NCBI GenBank assembly: GCA_013695355.1 | Contig: JACDAQ010000035.1 | Coordinates: 1-55,715, forward strand | Direction: 5' to 3' | DNA length: 55,715 nt | Origin: Candidatus Protochlamydia sp. | Lineage (GTDB): Bacteria; Chlamydiota; Chlamydiia; Chlamydiales; Parachlamydiaceae | Part shown: one piece after another, positions 9,067 through 17,098 of the stretch | Layout of the letters: every line of letters begins with the position of its first letter | How positions within the stretch are numbered: the first letter of the stretch is position 1 | Program-made: the position numbers and the translations under genes | Notes under the pieces: generated by a model | Seen by the model: only the letters and a program-made list of their open reading frames with translations | Told to the model about the DNA's origin: nothing | Databases searched by the model: none

Positions 9067-10431
9067 ATGCGGGCCTGGGAACAATTTTTACATGCACAAG
9101 AAACGGAATTAGGACATGAAACGGTCCAAAAATGGTTACGGTCCCTCAAAATCCTCCGCTTTGATGCTTGCAATTTATATGTCGAAGCTAAGGATTCATT
9201 CCAGGCGCTTTGGTTTGAAGAGCACATCCGACCTAAAATTCTTACAAAGCTTTTCAATGGAAATAATAAATCGATTAAGCTGCATTTGACCGTTGCTAAC
9301 TTACCTCCTGCTGTTAAGAAACACCCCATTAAAAAAGCCCATCTTAACAATGGAAAAAACATCCCTTTCAACCTGACCTTTGATGACTTGGATCCCCTTT
9401 GCCGTTTTCAGCATTTCATCTCAAATGAAGAAAATCGCTTAACTCATCAGCTGCTTTCTGAAATAGCAGGACTGCCGCATCAGAACTGCCAAACAACTTT
9501 ATGCACCTATAACCCGATTTATATTTACGGCAATTGCGGTTCAGGCAAAACCCATTTATTGATGAGCCTGGCTCACGCATTTCGGGATCAAGGTTTAAAA
9601 ACCATTTACGTGCGGGCAGAAACCTTCACTGACCATGTTGTTACAGCCATCCGTGCAGGTGAAATGAGCACATTCCGACAGGCTTACCGGCATATTGACG
9701 TTTTACTTGTCGATGACGTCCATGTATTTTCACGTAAAGGGGCCACTCAGGAAGAATTTTTTCATACTTTCAATACTTTGCACCTGAACGGTAAGCAGAT
9801 AGTTTTAGCCTCGAGCTACGCGCCCCAGGAATTACAATTCGTTGAACCTCGCCTCATCAGCCGTTTTGAATGGGGTATTGTACTCCCTTTAAAATCTCTC
9901 AGATCAGTAGAAATGCGTGCTCTGATTCACGCAAAAGCTGAAGCGCTTCAATTTCATTTACCTAATAAAATCACTGACTATCTTATAGAAACCTTTACTA
10001 GCACTCCAAAAGCTCTGATAAGATCTCTCGAAGGACTTATTCTCCGCCTTCATCTTGACTCAAAAAATTCAATTAATCATTTAACTCCTACAGCTGTAAG
10101 AACTCTTTTGGCCGATCTAATCGAAGATGAACAAAAATCAGCAATTACCCCTGCCAAGATCATTCAAACTGTATCTGAACAATATGGACTGCGGACTGAA
10201 GATATTCTTGGAAAGGCCCAAACGCGCGAGTGCGTCCTTCCTCGCCAGCTGGCAATGCATATTTGCCGTTCGCAGCTCAAAATGCCATTCATGAAGATTG
10301 GAGACCTGTTTGCAAGGGACCATTCGACTGTCATGTCGAGCATTAAACAAATCCAAAAAGCTTTGGATTTGAACACTCCTGAAATTCTGGGGAGCTGGCA
10401 GGCAGTGATAAAAAAATTGCAACAAGGTTAG
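9067..10431 (+). CDS. dnaA: Chromosomal replication initiator protein DnaA (chlamydial paralogue next to yidC)
   Basis: DnaA is the AAA+ ATPase that binds DnaA boxes and melts the origin. The 454-residue product has domain I (about 1-85), a Walker A motif (GNCGSGKTH), Walker B (LLVDDVH), the sensor region (RLISRFEWG) and the domain IV DNA-binding signature RDHSTVMSS near the C-terminus. I chose the ATG at 9067, giving MRAWEQFL, because GGAG lies at a good distance upstream and because, from memory, chlamydial DnaA of this type begins MRAWEEFL. The upstream ATG at 9049 would add six residues. Chlamydiae carry two dnaA paralogues; this one corresponds by position to the copy next to yidC. It is divergent from the ankyrin gene. 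Confidence 0.93.
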   Translation: MRAWEQFLHAQETELGHETVQKWLRSLKILRFDACNLYVEAKDSFQALWFEEHIRPKILTKLFNGNNKSIKLHLTVANLPPAVKKHPIKKAHLNNGKNIPFNLTFDDLDPLCRFQHFISNEENRLTHQLLSEIAGLPHQNCQTTLCTYNPIYIYGNCGSGKTHLLMSLAHAFRDQGLKTIYVRAETFTDHVVTAIRAGEMSTFRQAYRHIDVLLVDDVHVFSRKGATQEEFFHTFNTLHLNGKQIVLASSYAPQELQFVEPRLISRFEWGIVLPLKSLRSVEMRALIHAKAEALQFHLPNKITDYLIETFTSTPKALIRSLEGLILRLHLDSKNSINHLTPTAVRTLLADLIEDEQKSAITPAKIIQTVSEQYGLRTEDILGKAQTRECVLPRQLAMHICRSQLKMPFMKIGDLFARDHSTVMSSIKQIQKALDLNTPEILGSWQAVIKKLQQG

Positions 10432-10554
10432 ATTGAAAAAAATTTTCCGAATTAACCTTAAATCCAATTAGTAATTTTTATCTTCTTATCCTGCCCATTT
10501 TGCCAATTCAGAAGTTTCTGCTTATCCCGTTCATAATTTTTACACTGAAAAAAT

Positions 10555-11136
10555 CTATAATTTATTACTAAATTCAGTTAGTTTTTTAGCAAAAACTTTT
10601 AGATTTTCTTTGTTTAATTTGTTTTTCGCAGTATTGTTATTAATTTGTTGTTCCATTTCGATAATCCAGGTTTGATTATTAACTGCTTGGGATTTTAAAA
10701 GTGAATTTTCATTTTTTAATTTTTGGATTAAAACATCCTTTTCTTGGGATTCAGAAGTTTTATTTTTTATTTCTATTTGCTGTAATGAATACTGCGAATT
10801 AAATTCTTCGGTTAATTTGTCTTTTTCCTTCACGTGATTTGCTTTCAAATTTTCCATTAAAACAGATTGATTTTCAATGCATTTATCCTTTTCCTTCACA
10901 TGATTTGCGTTCAATTGTTCCATTAAAATGGAATGATTTTCGATTAATTTGTCATTATTTTTGATTTGATCTATCAAAATAAAAATTTCATTTGTATGTT
11001 GATCCTTCATTTGAAGAATATTTTTTTCATAATTTGAAGAATTGTTTTCTATTAAAGACTTGTACTTCTCGTTTTGATTTGACACTTCATCACATTTCAA
11101 ATAATACATAGCATTTTTGCTGACACTTTCCTCCAA
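10555..11136 (-). CDS. C-terminal part of a frameshifted coiled-coil gene
   Basis: Predicted coiled coil of 193 residues from the first ATG, but the frame stays open without an ATG up to about 11290. The translation upstream of 11136 (…KINVRSTELIKSNNEY…) continues the coil and aligns with the middle of the intact neighbour 12559-13854 (…LKKANNELISNNKYLE…). It is therefore most likely the distal part of the gene that begins at 12113, displaced by a minus-one shift. It holds a 22-residue tandem duplication (NHSILMEQLNANHVKEKDKC followed by NQSVLMENLKANHVKEKDKL). Whether it is translated independently is unknown. The C-terminus (LTEFSNKL) is comparable with that of the neighbour (LDQLINNL). Confidence 0.55.
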   Translation of the reverse strand: MEESVSKNAMYYLKCDEVSNQNEKYKSLIENNSSNYEKNILQMKDQHTNEIFILIDQIKNNDKLIENHSILMEQLNANHVKEKDKCIENQSVLMENLKANHVKEKDKLTEEFNSQYSLQQIEIKNKTSESQEKDVLIQKLKNENSLLKSQAVNNQTWIIEMEQQINNNTAKNKLNKENLKVFAKKLTEFSNKL

Positions 11137-11285
11137 AAAATTTCTTACAGTATTTATTTCTTCATTGAGCTGCCCAATAATTAGTTGCTGTTTAATACCT
11201 TCTTCTTCAAGTTTACTTGTATAAGCAATATATTCATTATTTGATTTAATTAATTCTGTCGAACGAACGTTAATTTTGCTTAGAT

Positions 11286-12113
11286 CTAAGCTAATTTTTT
11301 AATTTCAGTATTAGCATTGCATAGCTCACTTTTAATCAATAAATTTTGTTCATTTAAAAATTGATTTTTAATTTTTAATTCATTATATTCAACATTAATA
11401 TCTTTTAATTTATTCAACTCTTCTTTTTGATATATAATTGTGAGTTTTTGCCTTTTTTTTGCTACGATTAAATAATCTCTGTAAGCTGCTTCCCATTCGT
11501 TTTGGGGTCTGTTAGCTTCCTTAATTAAATCGGCTTGTTTAACTAAAACTTGTTCTTTTTGAACTAAATCTGAAATTTCATTTTTAAGTTGTGATAAGTT
11601 AGGTTGTTCAGCATCGATCTTTCTTTTCTTTGACAAATTTTCAAGCTCATTTGAATTTAAGCTTGATATTATATCTCTGTTCATTTTATTCGGGTTATTT
11701 TTATGAGTCATTTGATTGTTGCTTAATGCAAATTTATCGGTTTGAGTAAATTCATAAGGAGAACAGAACGCTCTTTTATCTTGAGGCGGTTGGCTTTGGT
11801 TTTGATAGTTATTTTGCTCCCTGGGTTCATAAAAAGTAGTAGTTTTACGAAAGTTATTGACTTTAGACCCTAAACTTAAATTTGACTTCCCAGAGATTTC
11901 ATTTTCCCATCTTCTTTCTATTTTTCTTGTGGATCCTTGAGTATCTGTTGTTCTATGATTAAAACGATTCGTAGTATTATCCCTATAACTATCATTGCTA
12001 TTGTAATTGAAGTCGTTAAATTTATTTTTATAATTATTATTATTTAAATTGTGATTATAATTATTATTACTATCATTATTTCTTAAATCCCTGTAGTCAC
12101 CAAAATTATTCAT
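11286..12113 (-). CDS. N-terminal part of a frameshifted coiled-coil gene (275 aa)
   Basis: Paralogue of the gene at 12559-13854. Both begin MNNFGDY, have an Asn-rich head, a basic KKRK motif (SKKRKIDAEQ here), then a conserved stretch (EANRPQNEWEAAYRDYLIVA, next to KKRQKL) leading into a coil. The reading frame stops at 11286-11288 just after EIKKLA, where the paralogue continues for another 200 residues. One extra A in the six-A run at the end would read on as EIKKISLDLSKINVRSTEL into the frame of 10555-11136. So this is either a broken gene, a gene with slippage at the A-run, or a sequencing error. The ribosome binding site is AGAGGATA just before the ATG. Function unknown. Confidence 0.7.
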   Translation of the reverse strand: MNNFGDYRDLRNNDSNNNYNHNLNNNNYKNKFNDFNYNSNDSYRDNTTNRFNHRTTDTQGSTRKIERRWENEISGKSNLSLGSKVNNFRKTTTFYEPREQNNYQNQSQPPQDKRAFCSPYEFTQTDKFALSNNQMTHKNNPNKMNRDIISSLNSNELENLSKKRKIDAEQPNLSQLKNEISDLVQKEQVLVKQADLIKEANRPQNEWEAAYRDYLIVAKKRQKLTIIYQKEELNKLKDINVEYNELKIKNQFLNEQNLLIKSELCNANTEIKKLA

Positions 12114-12558
12114 TTTATCCTCTCATTATTTAGATACGGTAGATTAATAAATTATTGTTAAGGACTAATTAAATTTTAATAAATATTTGATAAAAGTTTT
12201 TTGACAAATGATTGCAGACGAATATTTATCCAAATTGTTTTTATTAATCCGGCCATCTGACCGAGTAGGCATCCACCTAACATATTTTACTACATAAATC
12301 ACAAGGATTAAAAATAAGATTATTAGAATTGAGGTGAGGCAAAAATTGAACTAAATAATCCCAAAGTTGAATTAAAACTCAGCATTCTTCTTTTCCTTTG
12401 ATCTCTTGCGTAGGTAGGTTAATAAAGAAAAGATCTGGTTGCTTAAGGCGATACCATTAAATTTTACTTTAATAACTTAATTTTCAAAAACTTAAGACAT
12501 CTTAAATGTCTGAATTTATTCATGCAAATATATATAAGATCGCTTTGTCTCAAAAATT
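12114..12558. other. Intergenic region between coiled-coil paralogues
   Basis: These 445 AT-rich bases lie between the end of the intact minus-strand paralogue and the start of the frameshifted copy. I see no gene, tRNA, strong hairpin or copy of the dispersed elements; presumably it holds the promoter of the downstream copy. Confidence 0.4.
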
Positions 12559-13854
12559 TTATAAATTATTAATTAATTGATCAAGTTTTTTAGAAATATC
12601 ACTTAAATGTTCTTTGTTAATTTGTTTTTTAATGTTTACATTATCAACTAGTAGCTGCAAATTACTAATATTAACTTTATCAATAACTGATTGTGTCTCA
12701 AGAATTTCATTTAAATTTTTTATTTTATTGATCGACAATGTTTTTTCATCCAATTTTTCAAAGTAGTCATTTTTTTGTTTATCAAATAGGATTTTTTGTT
12801 TGTTTTTTTCGATCAAAAATTCTTTTTTTTGTTCAATAATAAATCTATTTTTCTCATTAATTTGTTTTATTAATTGATTCATTTCTTTTTTATACTGTTC
12901 GCTTATTTCAGAAATAGATTTAGTATACTCAAAAGAGTTTTTTTCTATTATATGCTCATAATTTTCAACCTGTTTTGATAATTCTATACATTGAGAAGCA
13001 TAATTCGAATTTTCTTGCTTAGTTTGATCCAATTCCGTCTTCACATTCAGTAGTGTTTTTTGAAGAGTTTCAATCCCATTTAAATTGATTGAATTTCCTA
13101 ATTCAAGATATTTGTTATTAGAAATGAGTTCATTATTTGCTTTTTTCAATTCCTCAATCCCTAAAGTTAAACCTTTAATTTCTTGATTAGCAAGATACAT
13201 CTCATTACTAAAAAAATTATTTTGCTCAATGATTTTTTTACAATTAATATTCGCCTCATCTATATCAAAATTTAATTCATCTAACTTATCTTGTTGTAGA
13301 TTGATTACGAGTTTTTGTCTTTTTTTAACAATAATCAGATATTCTCGATGCGTTTCATTCCATTCGGTATGAGGCTTATTTGCTTCACTCATCAAATCGA
13401 GCTGGTTGGCGAGGAAACTTTCTTGTTTTACTAAATCTAAAATTTCCTCCTGTGTATCTTTTGGAATTTGGTTATTTGGATTAAGCTTTCTTTTTTTATA
13501 AGCATTTTCGACATTATTCTCAAAAATAGCTAAAATTCCCTGATCTCTATTAGTTTGTTTAGATTCGTTTTCTTCTATATTTGGGGTTGTCGAGAAACTA
13601 CTGTGATTTTGTCGCAATTTATATTCAGTCAAATTAATGTAGCTTGGTAGGATTTGAGCAGATTGATTACTGTGCGCTTCAAATGCTGTAAAAGTTTCTT
13701 TGCCTAATGTATTCACATTTTCATTGAGCATTGGTGGTTGATAATTTATTTCCCACTTTTTTTTTATTTTCATTTCACTTTTTTTAGATTCTGGACTTAG
13801 TGCATCAAAAAGATGAGATGTATTGTTATTATTATAATCCCCAAAGTTATTCAT
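12559..13854 (-). CDS. Hypothetical coiled-coil protein, intact paralogue (431 aa)
   Basis: The protein starts MNNFGDYNNNN, has an unstructured head (about 1-115), a basic motif YKKRKLNPNN near residue 120 that resembles a monopartite nuclear localisation signal, then a conserved block (EANKPHTEWNETHREYLIIV, next to KKRQKL) and a long coiled coil to the C-terminus. There is no signal peptide or membrane segment. The same layout is seen in the frameshifted copy 11286-12113, so the pair arose by tandem duplication. The basic motif recurs in the OTU protein at 35398 (GKKRKIDN). Such features suit a secreted effector acting in a host cell, but nothing in the sequence proves secretion. The start is preceded by a purine-rich AAAAAAGGGCAGG stretch. 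Confidence 0.75.
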   Translation of the reverse strand: MNNFGDYNNNNTSHLFDALSPESKKSEMKIKKKWEINYQPPMLNENVNTLGKETFTAFEAHSNQSAQILPSYINLTEYKLRQNHSSFSTTPNIEENESKQTNRDQGILAIFENNVENAYKKRKLNPNNQIPKDTQEEILDLVKQESFLANQLDLMSEANKPHTEWNETHREYLIIVKKRQKLVINLQQDKLDELNFDIDEANINCKKIIEQNNFFSNEMYLANQEIKGLTLGIEELKKANNELISNNKYLELGNSINLNGIETLQKTLLNVKTELDQTKQENSNYASQCIELSKQVENYEHIIEKNSFEYTKSISEISEQYKKEMNQLIKQINEKNRFIIEQKKEFLIEKNKQKILFDKQKNDYFEKLDEKTLSINKIKNLNEILETQSVIDKVNISNLQLLVDNVNIKKQINKEHLSDISKKLDQLINNL

Positions 13855-14069
13855 AAAACCTGCCCTTTTTTATTTTTTAGAAAATTAATACAAATTCATT
13901 AAGAGAGTGTTAAATATCCATTAATTATCAATAAAAATTGCTTAAATCACTAAAAATTACAGGAGGTCTTAAGTGATCAAACCTCATTTCATAAAAATTT
14001 TAACTGCTCCACAATTTTATGTTGTGAAAAAAGTGCACCTCTGGTAGTTTTTTCATTTCTGCTTTAAAT

Positions 14070-14144
14070 CGGAGTATAGCGCAGCTTGGCTAGCGCGGCT
14101 GCTTTGGGAGCAGTAGGTCGGGGGTTCAAATCCCTCTACTCCGA
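14070..14144 (+). tRNA. tRNA-Pro (anticodon UGG)
   Basis: A complete cloverleaf: acceptor CGGAGTA/TACTCCG, D arm GCGC/GCGC, anticodon stem GCTGC/GCAGT with loop TTTGGGA (anticodon TGG at about 14105-14107), T arm GGGGG-TTCAAAT-CCCTC, and discriminator A. CCA is not encoded. A terminator follows directly. UGG decodes proline CCN codons. Confidence 0.95.
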
Positions 14145-14147
14145 TGC

Positions 14148-14185
14148 GCCCTATCTTCTTCAAACGAAGATAGGGCTTTTTTTTT
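14148..14185 (+). terminator. Rho-independent terminator after tRNA-Pro
   Basis: An 11-bp perfect stem (GCCCTATCTTC paired with GAAGATAGGGC), a 7-base loop and nine T. It lies 3 bases after the tRNA and 13 bases before lgt, so lgt needs a promoter that overlaps or escapes this site, or depends on read-through. Confidence 0.9.
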
Positions 14186-14198
14186 ATCCGGAGTTTCT

Positions 14199-15083
14199 AT
14201 GCAATTACTGAATTCAACTGCCTGGCTATATTGGGACCCCCCACGCGAGGCTTTTATTATTCCTTTTCTTAACCTTCCTGTCATGTGGTATGGGCTCTGT
14301 TTCGTTACAGGTTTCGTTCTTGGATACCTCCTAGTTGTTCCGCTTCTCGCAAGTTTTCTTAAAACCCATCCTTATAACTTATACAAAAACTTATCATTGA
14401 AAGGGATGAGCTATTTTTTAACAGACCGCCTCTGCTGGTTTGTCATTTTAGGAACATTGCTCGGAGCACGCCTTGGGGCGGTTTTTTTTTATGATTGGGC
14501 CTATTTCAAAGAGCATCCTGTAGAAATTTTTCAAGTTTGGAAGGGGGGCTTAGCCAGCCATGGCGGAGTTCTGGGAATTTTTTTAGCCTTATTTTTCTAT
14601 CTTCGCTATGTAAAGAGGTGGGTTCCCGACTTGACCTATTTAAGGCTGCTTGATTGCCTGGCAATTCCGGCCGGTTTAGCTGCCTGTTTTATTCGATTAG
14701 GCAATTTTATGAATCAGGAGATCATTGGCTCTCCAAGCACCCTACCGTGGGCCATTGTTTTTGGAAACCCCATCGATGGCAGCTCTCCTATAGCGCGCCA
14801 CCCTGTTCAGCTTTATGAGGCTCTGGCCTACTTGGCAACTTTTATATTTTTATATGTTCTTTGGAAAAGAAAGGGTTTTACGCTTGCTCCTGGAATATAT
14901 GCAGGGTATTTATTTATTTTCGTATTTTTGAGCCGCTTTTTTTTAGAATTTTGGAAGGAGGAATTGGAGGCGGTTGTCGACCAGTCAACTTTGCAGATGG
15001 GACAAATCCTTAGCGTTCCTTTTATCCTCTTAGGTATTTTTCTTGTTTTGCGGAAAAAGTGTTTATGCCTTAAAAAAATTTAA
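14199..15083 (+). CDS. lgt: Prolipoprotein diacylglyceryl transferase
   Basis: Lgt moves diacylglycerol from phosphatidylglycerol to the lipobox cysteine, the first step of lipoprotein maturation in the inner membrane. The 294-residue protein has several hydrophobic helices and the family signature RLGNFMNQEIIGSPS (about residues 165-180), together with GGLASHGG and HPVQLYEAL. The start at 14199 has a CGGAGT ribosome binding site. Length is usual for the family. Its closeness to yidC and dnaA matches Chlamydia. The substrate pool in this window may include the lipobox protein at 23522. Confidence 0.95.
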   Translation: MQLLNSTAWLYWDPPREAFIIPFLNLPVMWYGLCFVTGFVLGYLLVVPLLASFLKTHPYNLYKNLSLKGMSYFLTDRLCWFVILGTLLGARLGAVFFYDWAYFKEHPVEIFQVWKGGLASHGGVLGIFLALFFYLRYVKRWVPDLTYLRLLDCLAIPAGLAACFIRLGNFMNQEIIGSPSTLPWAIVFGNPIDGSSPIARHPVQLYEALAYLATFIFLYVLWKRKGFTLAPGIYAGYLFIFVFLSRFFLEFWKEELEAVVDQSTLQMGQILSVPFILLGIFLVLRKKCLCLKKI

Positions 15084-15251
15084 ATTTATAGCCGTTCAGA
15101 ATAATAGGTCCTTTATCTTCCAATATAAGCAAGGATCTATGAAAACTTATAGAGGAAATGACTCTAATTCCTCTTGATTTTTTAATTAACCTATATTAAT
15201 ATTTGTTACATTAAGAATTCTAAGAACTATTGATTGTTAGGAGATAAGTTC

Positions 15252-15518
15252 ATGGCTACGTTAGTATTTGATCATAATGAAGAAGAAGTCGAGCTTCCCG
15301 ATGATTCTCCAATAGCTGAAGTTTGCGAAGAAGCTGGTGTTCCTTTTGCTTGTACCGAAGGAGTATGCGGAACCTGCGTTATTGAAGTTAAGGAAGGGAA
15401 AGAAAATTTATCTCCCCCGACAAAGGAAGAAGAAGATTTCCTGGGCGAAGGCACTTGCCATGAACGTTTAGCTTGTCAATGCAAGATCATAAAAGGGCGC
15501 GTGCGCGTTTCTTTTTAA
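15252..15518 (+). CDS. 2Fe-2S ferredoxin
   Basis: Small electron carrier of the plant/adrenodoxin-like fold. The cluster ligands are visible in ACTEGVCGTC and the distal CQC near the C-terminus. I chose the ATG at 15252 (MATLVFDH) because AGGAG lies 9 bases before it; an in-frame upstream ATG at 15234 would add six residues without a better ribosome binding site. The length of 88 residues is typical. From memory it corresponds to the C. trachomatis ferredoxin CT059. The next gene is a putative Fe-S assembly protein, so a link to cluster biogenesis or cluster-dependent redox chemistry is reasonable. Confidence 0.93.
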   Translation: MATLVFDHNEEEVELPDDSPIAEVCEEAGVPFACTEGVCGTCVIEVKEGKENLSPPTKEEEDFLGEGTCHERLACQCKIIKGRVRVSF

Positions 15519-15710
15519 TTCTTTAAAAACAGAGAGAATTGAAAAACTCCCAACGATCGCTTTGGGCGCTTTCATCGATCTTTGACCACCGATGCAAATC
15601 CTTTTTATCTAGGAAATAAGGATCGCATTAAACGTCAAATCTCGACATAATCGCCCGAAAATCGTTTCGATGGCAAGTTTTGCAACTCCCTCACCAAAGA
15701 GGAAAATACT

Positions 15711-16454
15711 ATGCCCTGTTGTTCAAAACCTACTTATAAAGAAGAAGAAGAGCCCACCTTTACAAATAAAGGCTCTTCCTGCTGTTCTCAGCCAAAGAAA
15801 GAACAATCTAATTCAACCTCCTGCTGTTCTCCCTCTTCGCGTGAGGAAGAAGCTGGCTCATCCTGCTGTTCGGCACCTAAAAAGCAGAAAGAAAAAGCTA
15901 CACAAATTACGCGTCAAATGACAATTGAAGATATCCTTGGAATGTTTCCTTATAAAGCCCAAAAGCTTTCACAAGAAATTACCAATGCCGGCTTACATTG
16001 CGTTGGCTGTCATGCAGCTGTTTGGGAAACGTTGGAAGGGGGAATGTTGACCCATGGAAAAACCGACGCACAGATCGATGAACTTGTCCGCCGCCTTAAT
16101 TCCCTTCTGAATGAGCCTGTTGATATTTCTTCAATTCAAGTGACGCCGCGGGCAGCCTCTAAATTTTTGGAAATATTGGCTGATGAAAATAAGCAAGGGT
16201 GGGGAATGCGATTTTCGGAAGAAATGGCAGGCTGCAATGGCTTTGAATATGTACTTGATTTTTCGGAGAAATCGGAAGAAGATGATCAAGTTTTCACTTC
16301 GAATGGGATTGAAGTGCATGTTAAAAAAGGAATGGTCTCCCGTCTCCTTGGCTCTGAAATTGACTTTGTGGATGGATTGCGCGGCTCGGGCTTTAAGATT
16401 TCTAACCCGAATGTACAATCTTCCTGCGGTTGCGGCACCTCACACAACTATTAA
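15711..16454 (+). CDS. DUF1858 / A-type Fe-S carrier fusion with a Cys-Cys repeat head (247 aa)
   Basis: Three parts are visible. Residues 1-63 hold four CCS repeats (MPCCSKP, SSCCSQP, TSCCSPS, SSCCSAP) spaced about 15-20 residues apart. Residues about 70-138 are a DUF1858 redox-disulfide-type domain: MTIEDILGMFP, then LHCVGCHAAVWETLEGG with a CxxC. Residues about 142-247 are an IscA/HesB-like A-type carrier with GCNGFEYVLDF and the C-terminal CGCG, so all three cluster cysteines are present. A-type carriers hold and pass on Fe-S clusters. It lies 190 bases after the ferredoxin on the same strand. The Cys-Cys head may bind metal or act as a thiol store; I know of no described function for it. 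Confidence 0.85.
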   Translation: MPCCSKPTYKEEEEPTFTNKGSSCCSQPKKEQSNSTSCCSPSSREEEAGSSCCSAPKKQKEKATQITRQMTIEDILGMFPYKAQKLSQEITNAGLHCVGCHAAVWETLEGGMLTHGKTDAQIDELVRRLNSLLNEPVDISSIQVTPRAASKFLEILADENKQGWGMRFSEEMAGCNGFEYVLDFSEKSEEDDQVFTSNGIEVHVKKGMVSRLLGSEIDFVDGLRGSGFKISNPNVQSSCGCGTSHNY

Positions 16455-16472
16455 ACAATTGGGCATGCAATA

Positions 16473-16497
16473 AGAACTTGGATATTGAACAGGTTCT
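16473..16497. repeat. Short copy of type B element ends
   Basis: AGAACTTGGATATTGAACAG followed by GTTCT. Its reverse complement begins AGAACCTGTTCAATATC, the left end of the element at 55542-55704, and ends AAGTTCT, a variant of the other end. Compare 48764-48794. It lies just upstream of the gene starting at 16509. Confidence 0.5.
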
Positions 16498-16508
16498 AAA
16501 GGAAATTT

Positions 16509-16868
16509 ATGACAAATTCTTTATTATACACCACTTTTGAAAGTGGTGTATACGGCGGCATTGGCTATATTTATGCCATTCAAACTAAACTTCCAGTGAA
16601 TTTGACAACAAGCATTCTTGTCCTTTCAAGAGTTGCCGATAGAGTCATCCAAGAACTGTGTAAAAGCGTGATTGAGACAGGTAATCGAAGAGGCGATGCT
16701 GGAAAGGCGAGACAAAGTGCAGCCACTTATATAGCCACAAATATTTTGGTCAATGCCTGTACGATAGCTGCTTTAAACCATTTTAATACTATTGCCTTAA
16801 AAGGTACCTTGATATTAAGCTCTTTGGCCTATTTCAATGCGATCAGGCTCTTAAGTGAAATTGCATAA
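16509..16868 (+). CDS. Small hypothetical membrane protein, paralogue 1 (119 aa)
   Basis: A 119-residue protein with three likely hydrophobic segments: about 10-40 (ESGVYGGIGYIYAIQ and onward), about 70-90, and about 95-115. Between the first and second lies a polar loop with VADRVIQELCKSVIETGNRR. It aligns along its length with the protein at 17099-17452 (G-I-G-x-[IL]-Y-[AS]-[IV]-Q, S-R-[VL]-A-[DN]-R), so the two are tandem duplicates. The ribosome binding site AAAGGAA precedes the ATG. No family recognised; with hydrophobic lobes and a small size an inclusion or inner membrane protein is conceivable but unproven. Confidence 0.7.
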   Translation: MTNSLLYTTFESGVYGGIGYIYAIQTKLPVNLTTSILVLSRVADRVIQELCKSVIETGNRRGDAGKARQSAATYIATNILVNACTIAALNHFNTIALKGTLILSSLAYFNAIRLLSEIA

Positions 16869-16881
16869 TTTTATCTTTTAA

Positions 16882-17030
16882 CCTAAGTGAATTTAAAAAT
16901 TGAAATTGGACTGCTTCTAGGACCGAGGTCGGCGTATCTAAACCACCAATATTATAATATGGGGTCATTTATATCGGTCAACCGCGGGAGATTTAAAGTT
17001 AGTCCAAGTCTAATTTTAAGTTCACTTAGG
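16882..17030. repeat. Miniature inverted-repeat element, type A, full copy (149 bp)
   Basis: Terminal repeats CCTAAGTGAA and TTCACTTAGG are exact complements, and the similarity extends imperfectly for about 37 bases inward (TTGGACT is shared). The centre holds an AT-rich palindrome around ATATTATAATAT. It matches the copy at 1-123 in reverse orientation. It sits between the two tandem membrane-protein paralogues. It has no coding capacity. Confidence 0.8.
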
Positions 17031-17098
17031 AAATTTTGTGCGGTTCTTTGAACGCACAGAATACATATTTCTTTACTATCTAAACAGAGGAGAAAAAT

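Noticed and set aside
14070-14144. tRNA-Pro as an integration site
   Set aside because: I found no second copy of the tRNA 3' end and no integrase in the window.
15670-15921. An 83-codon frame overlapping the start of the Fe-S carrier fusion
   Set aside because: Its Lys/Pro-rich translation is the frame-shifted reading of the CCS repeats; the carrier frame has family motifs throughout.
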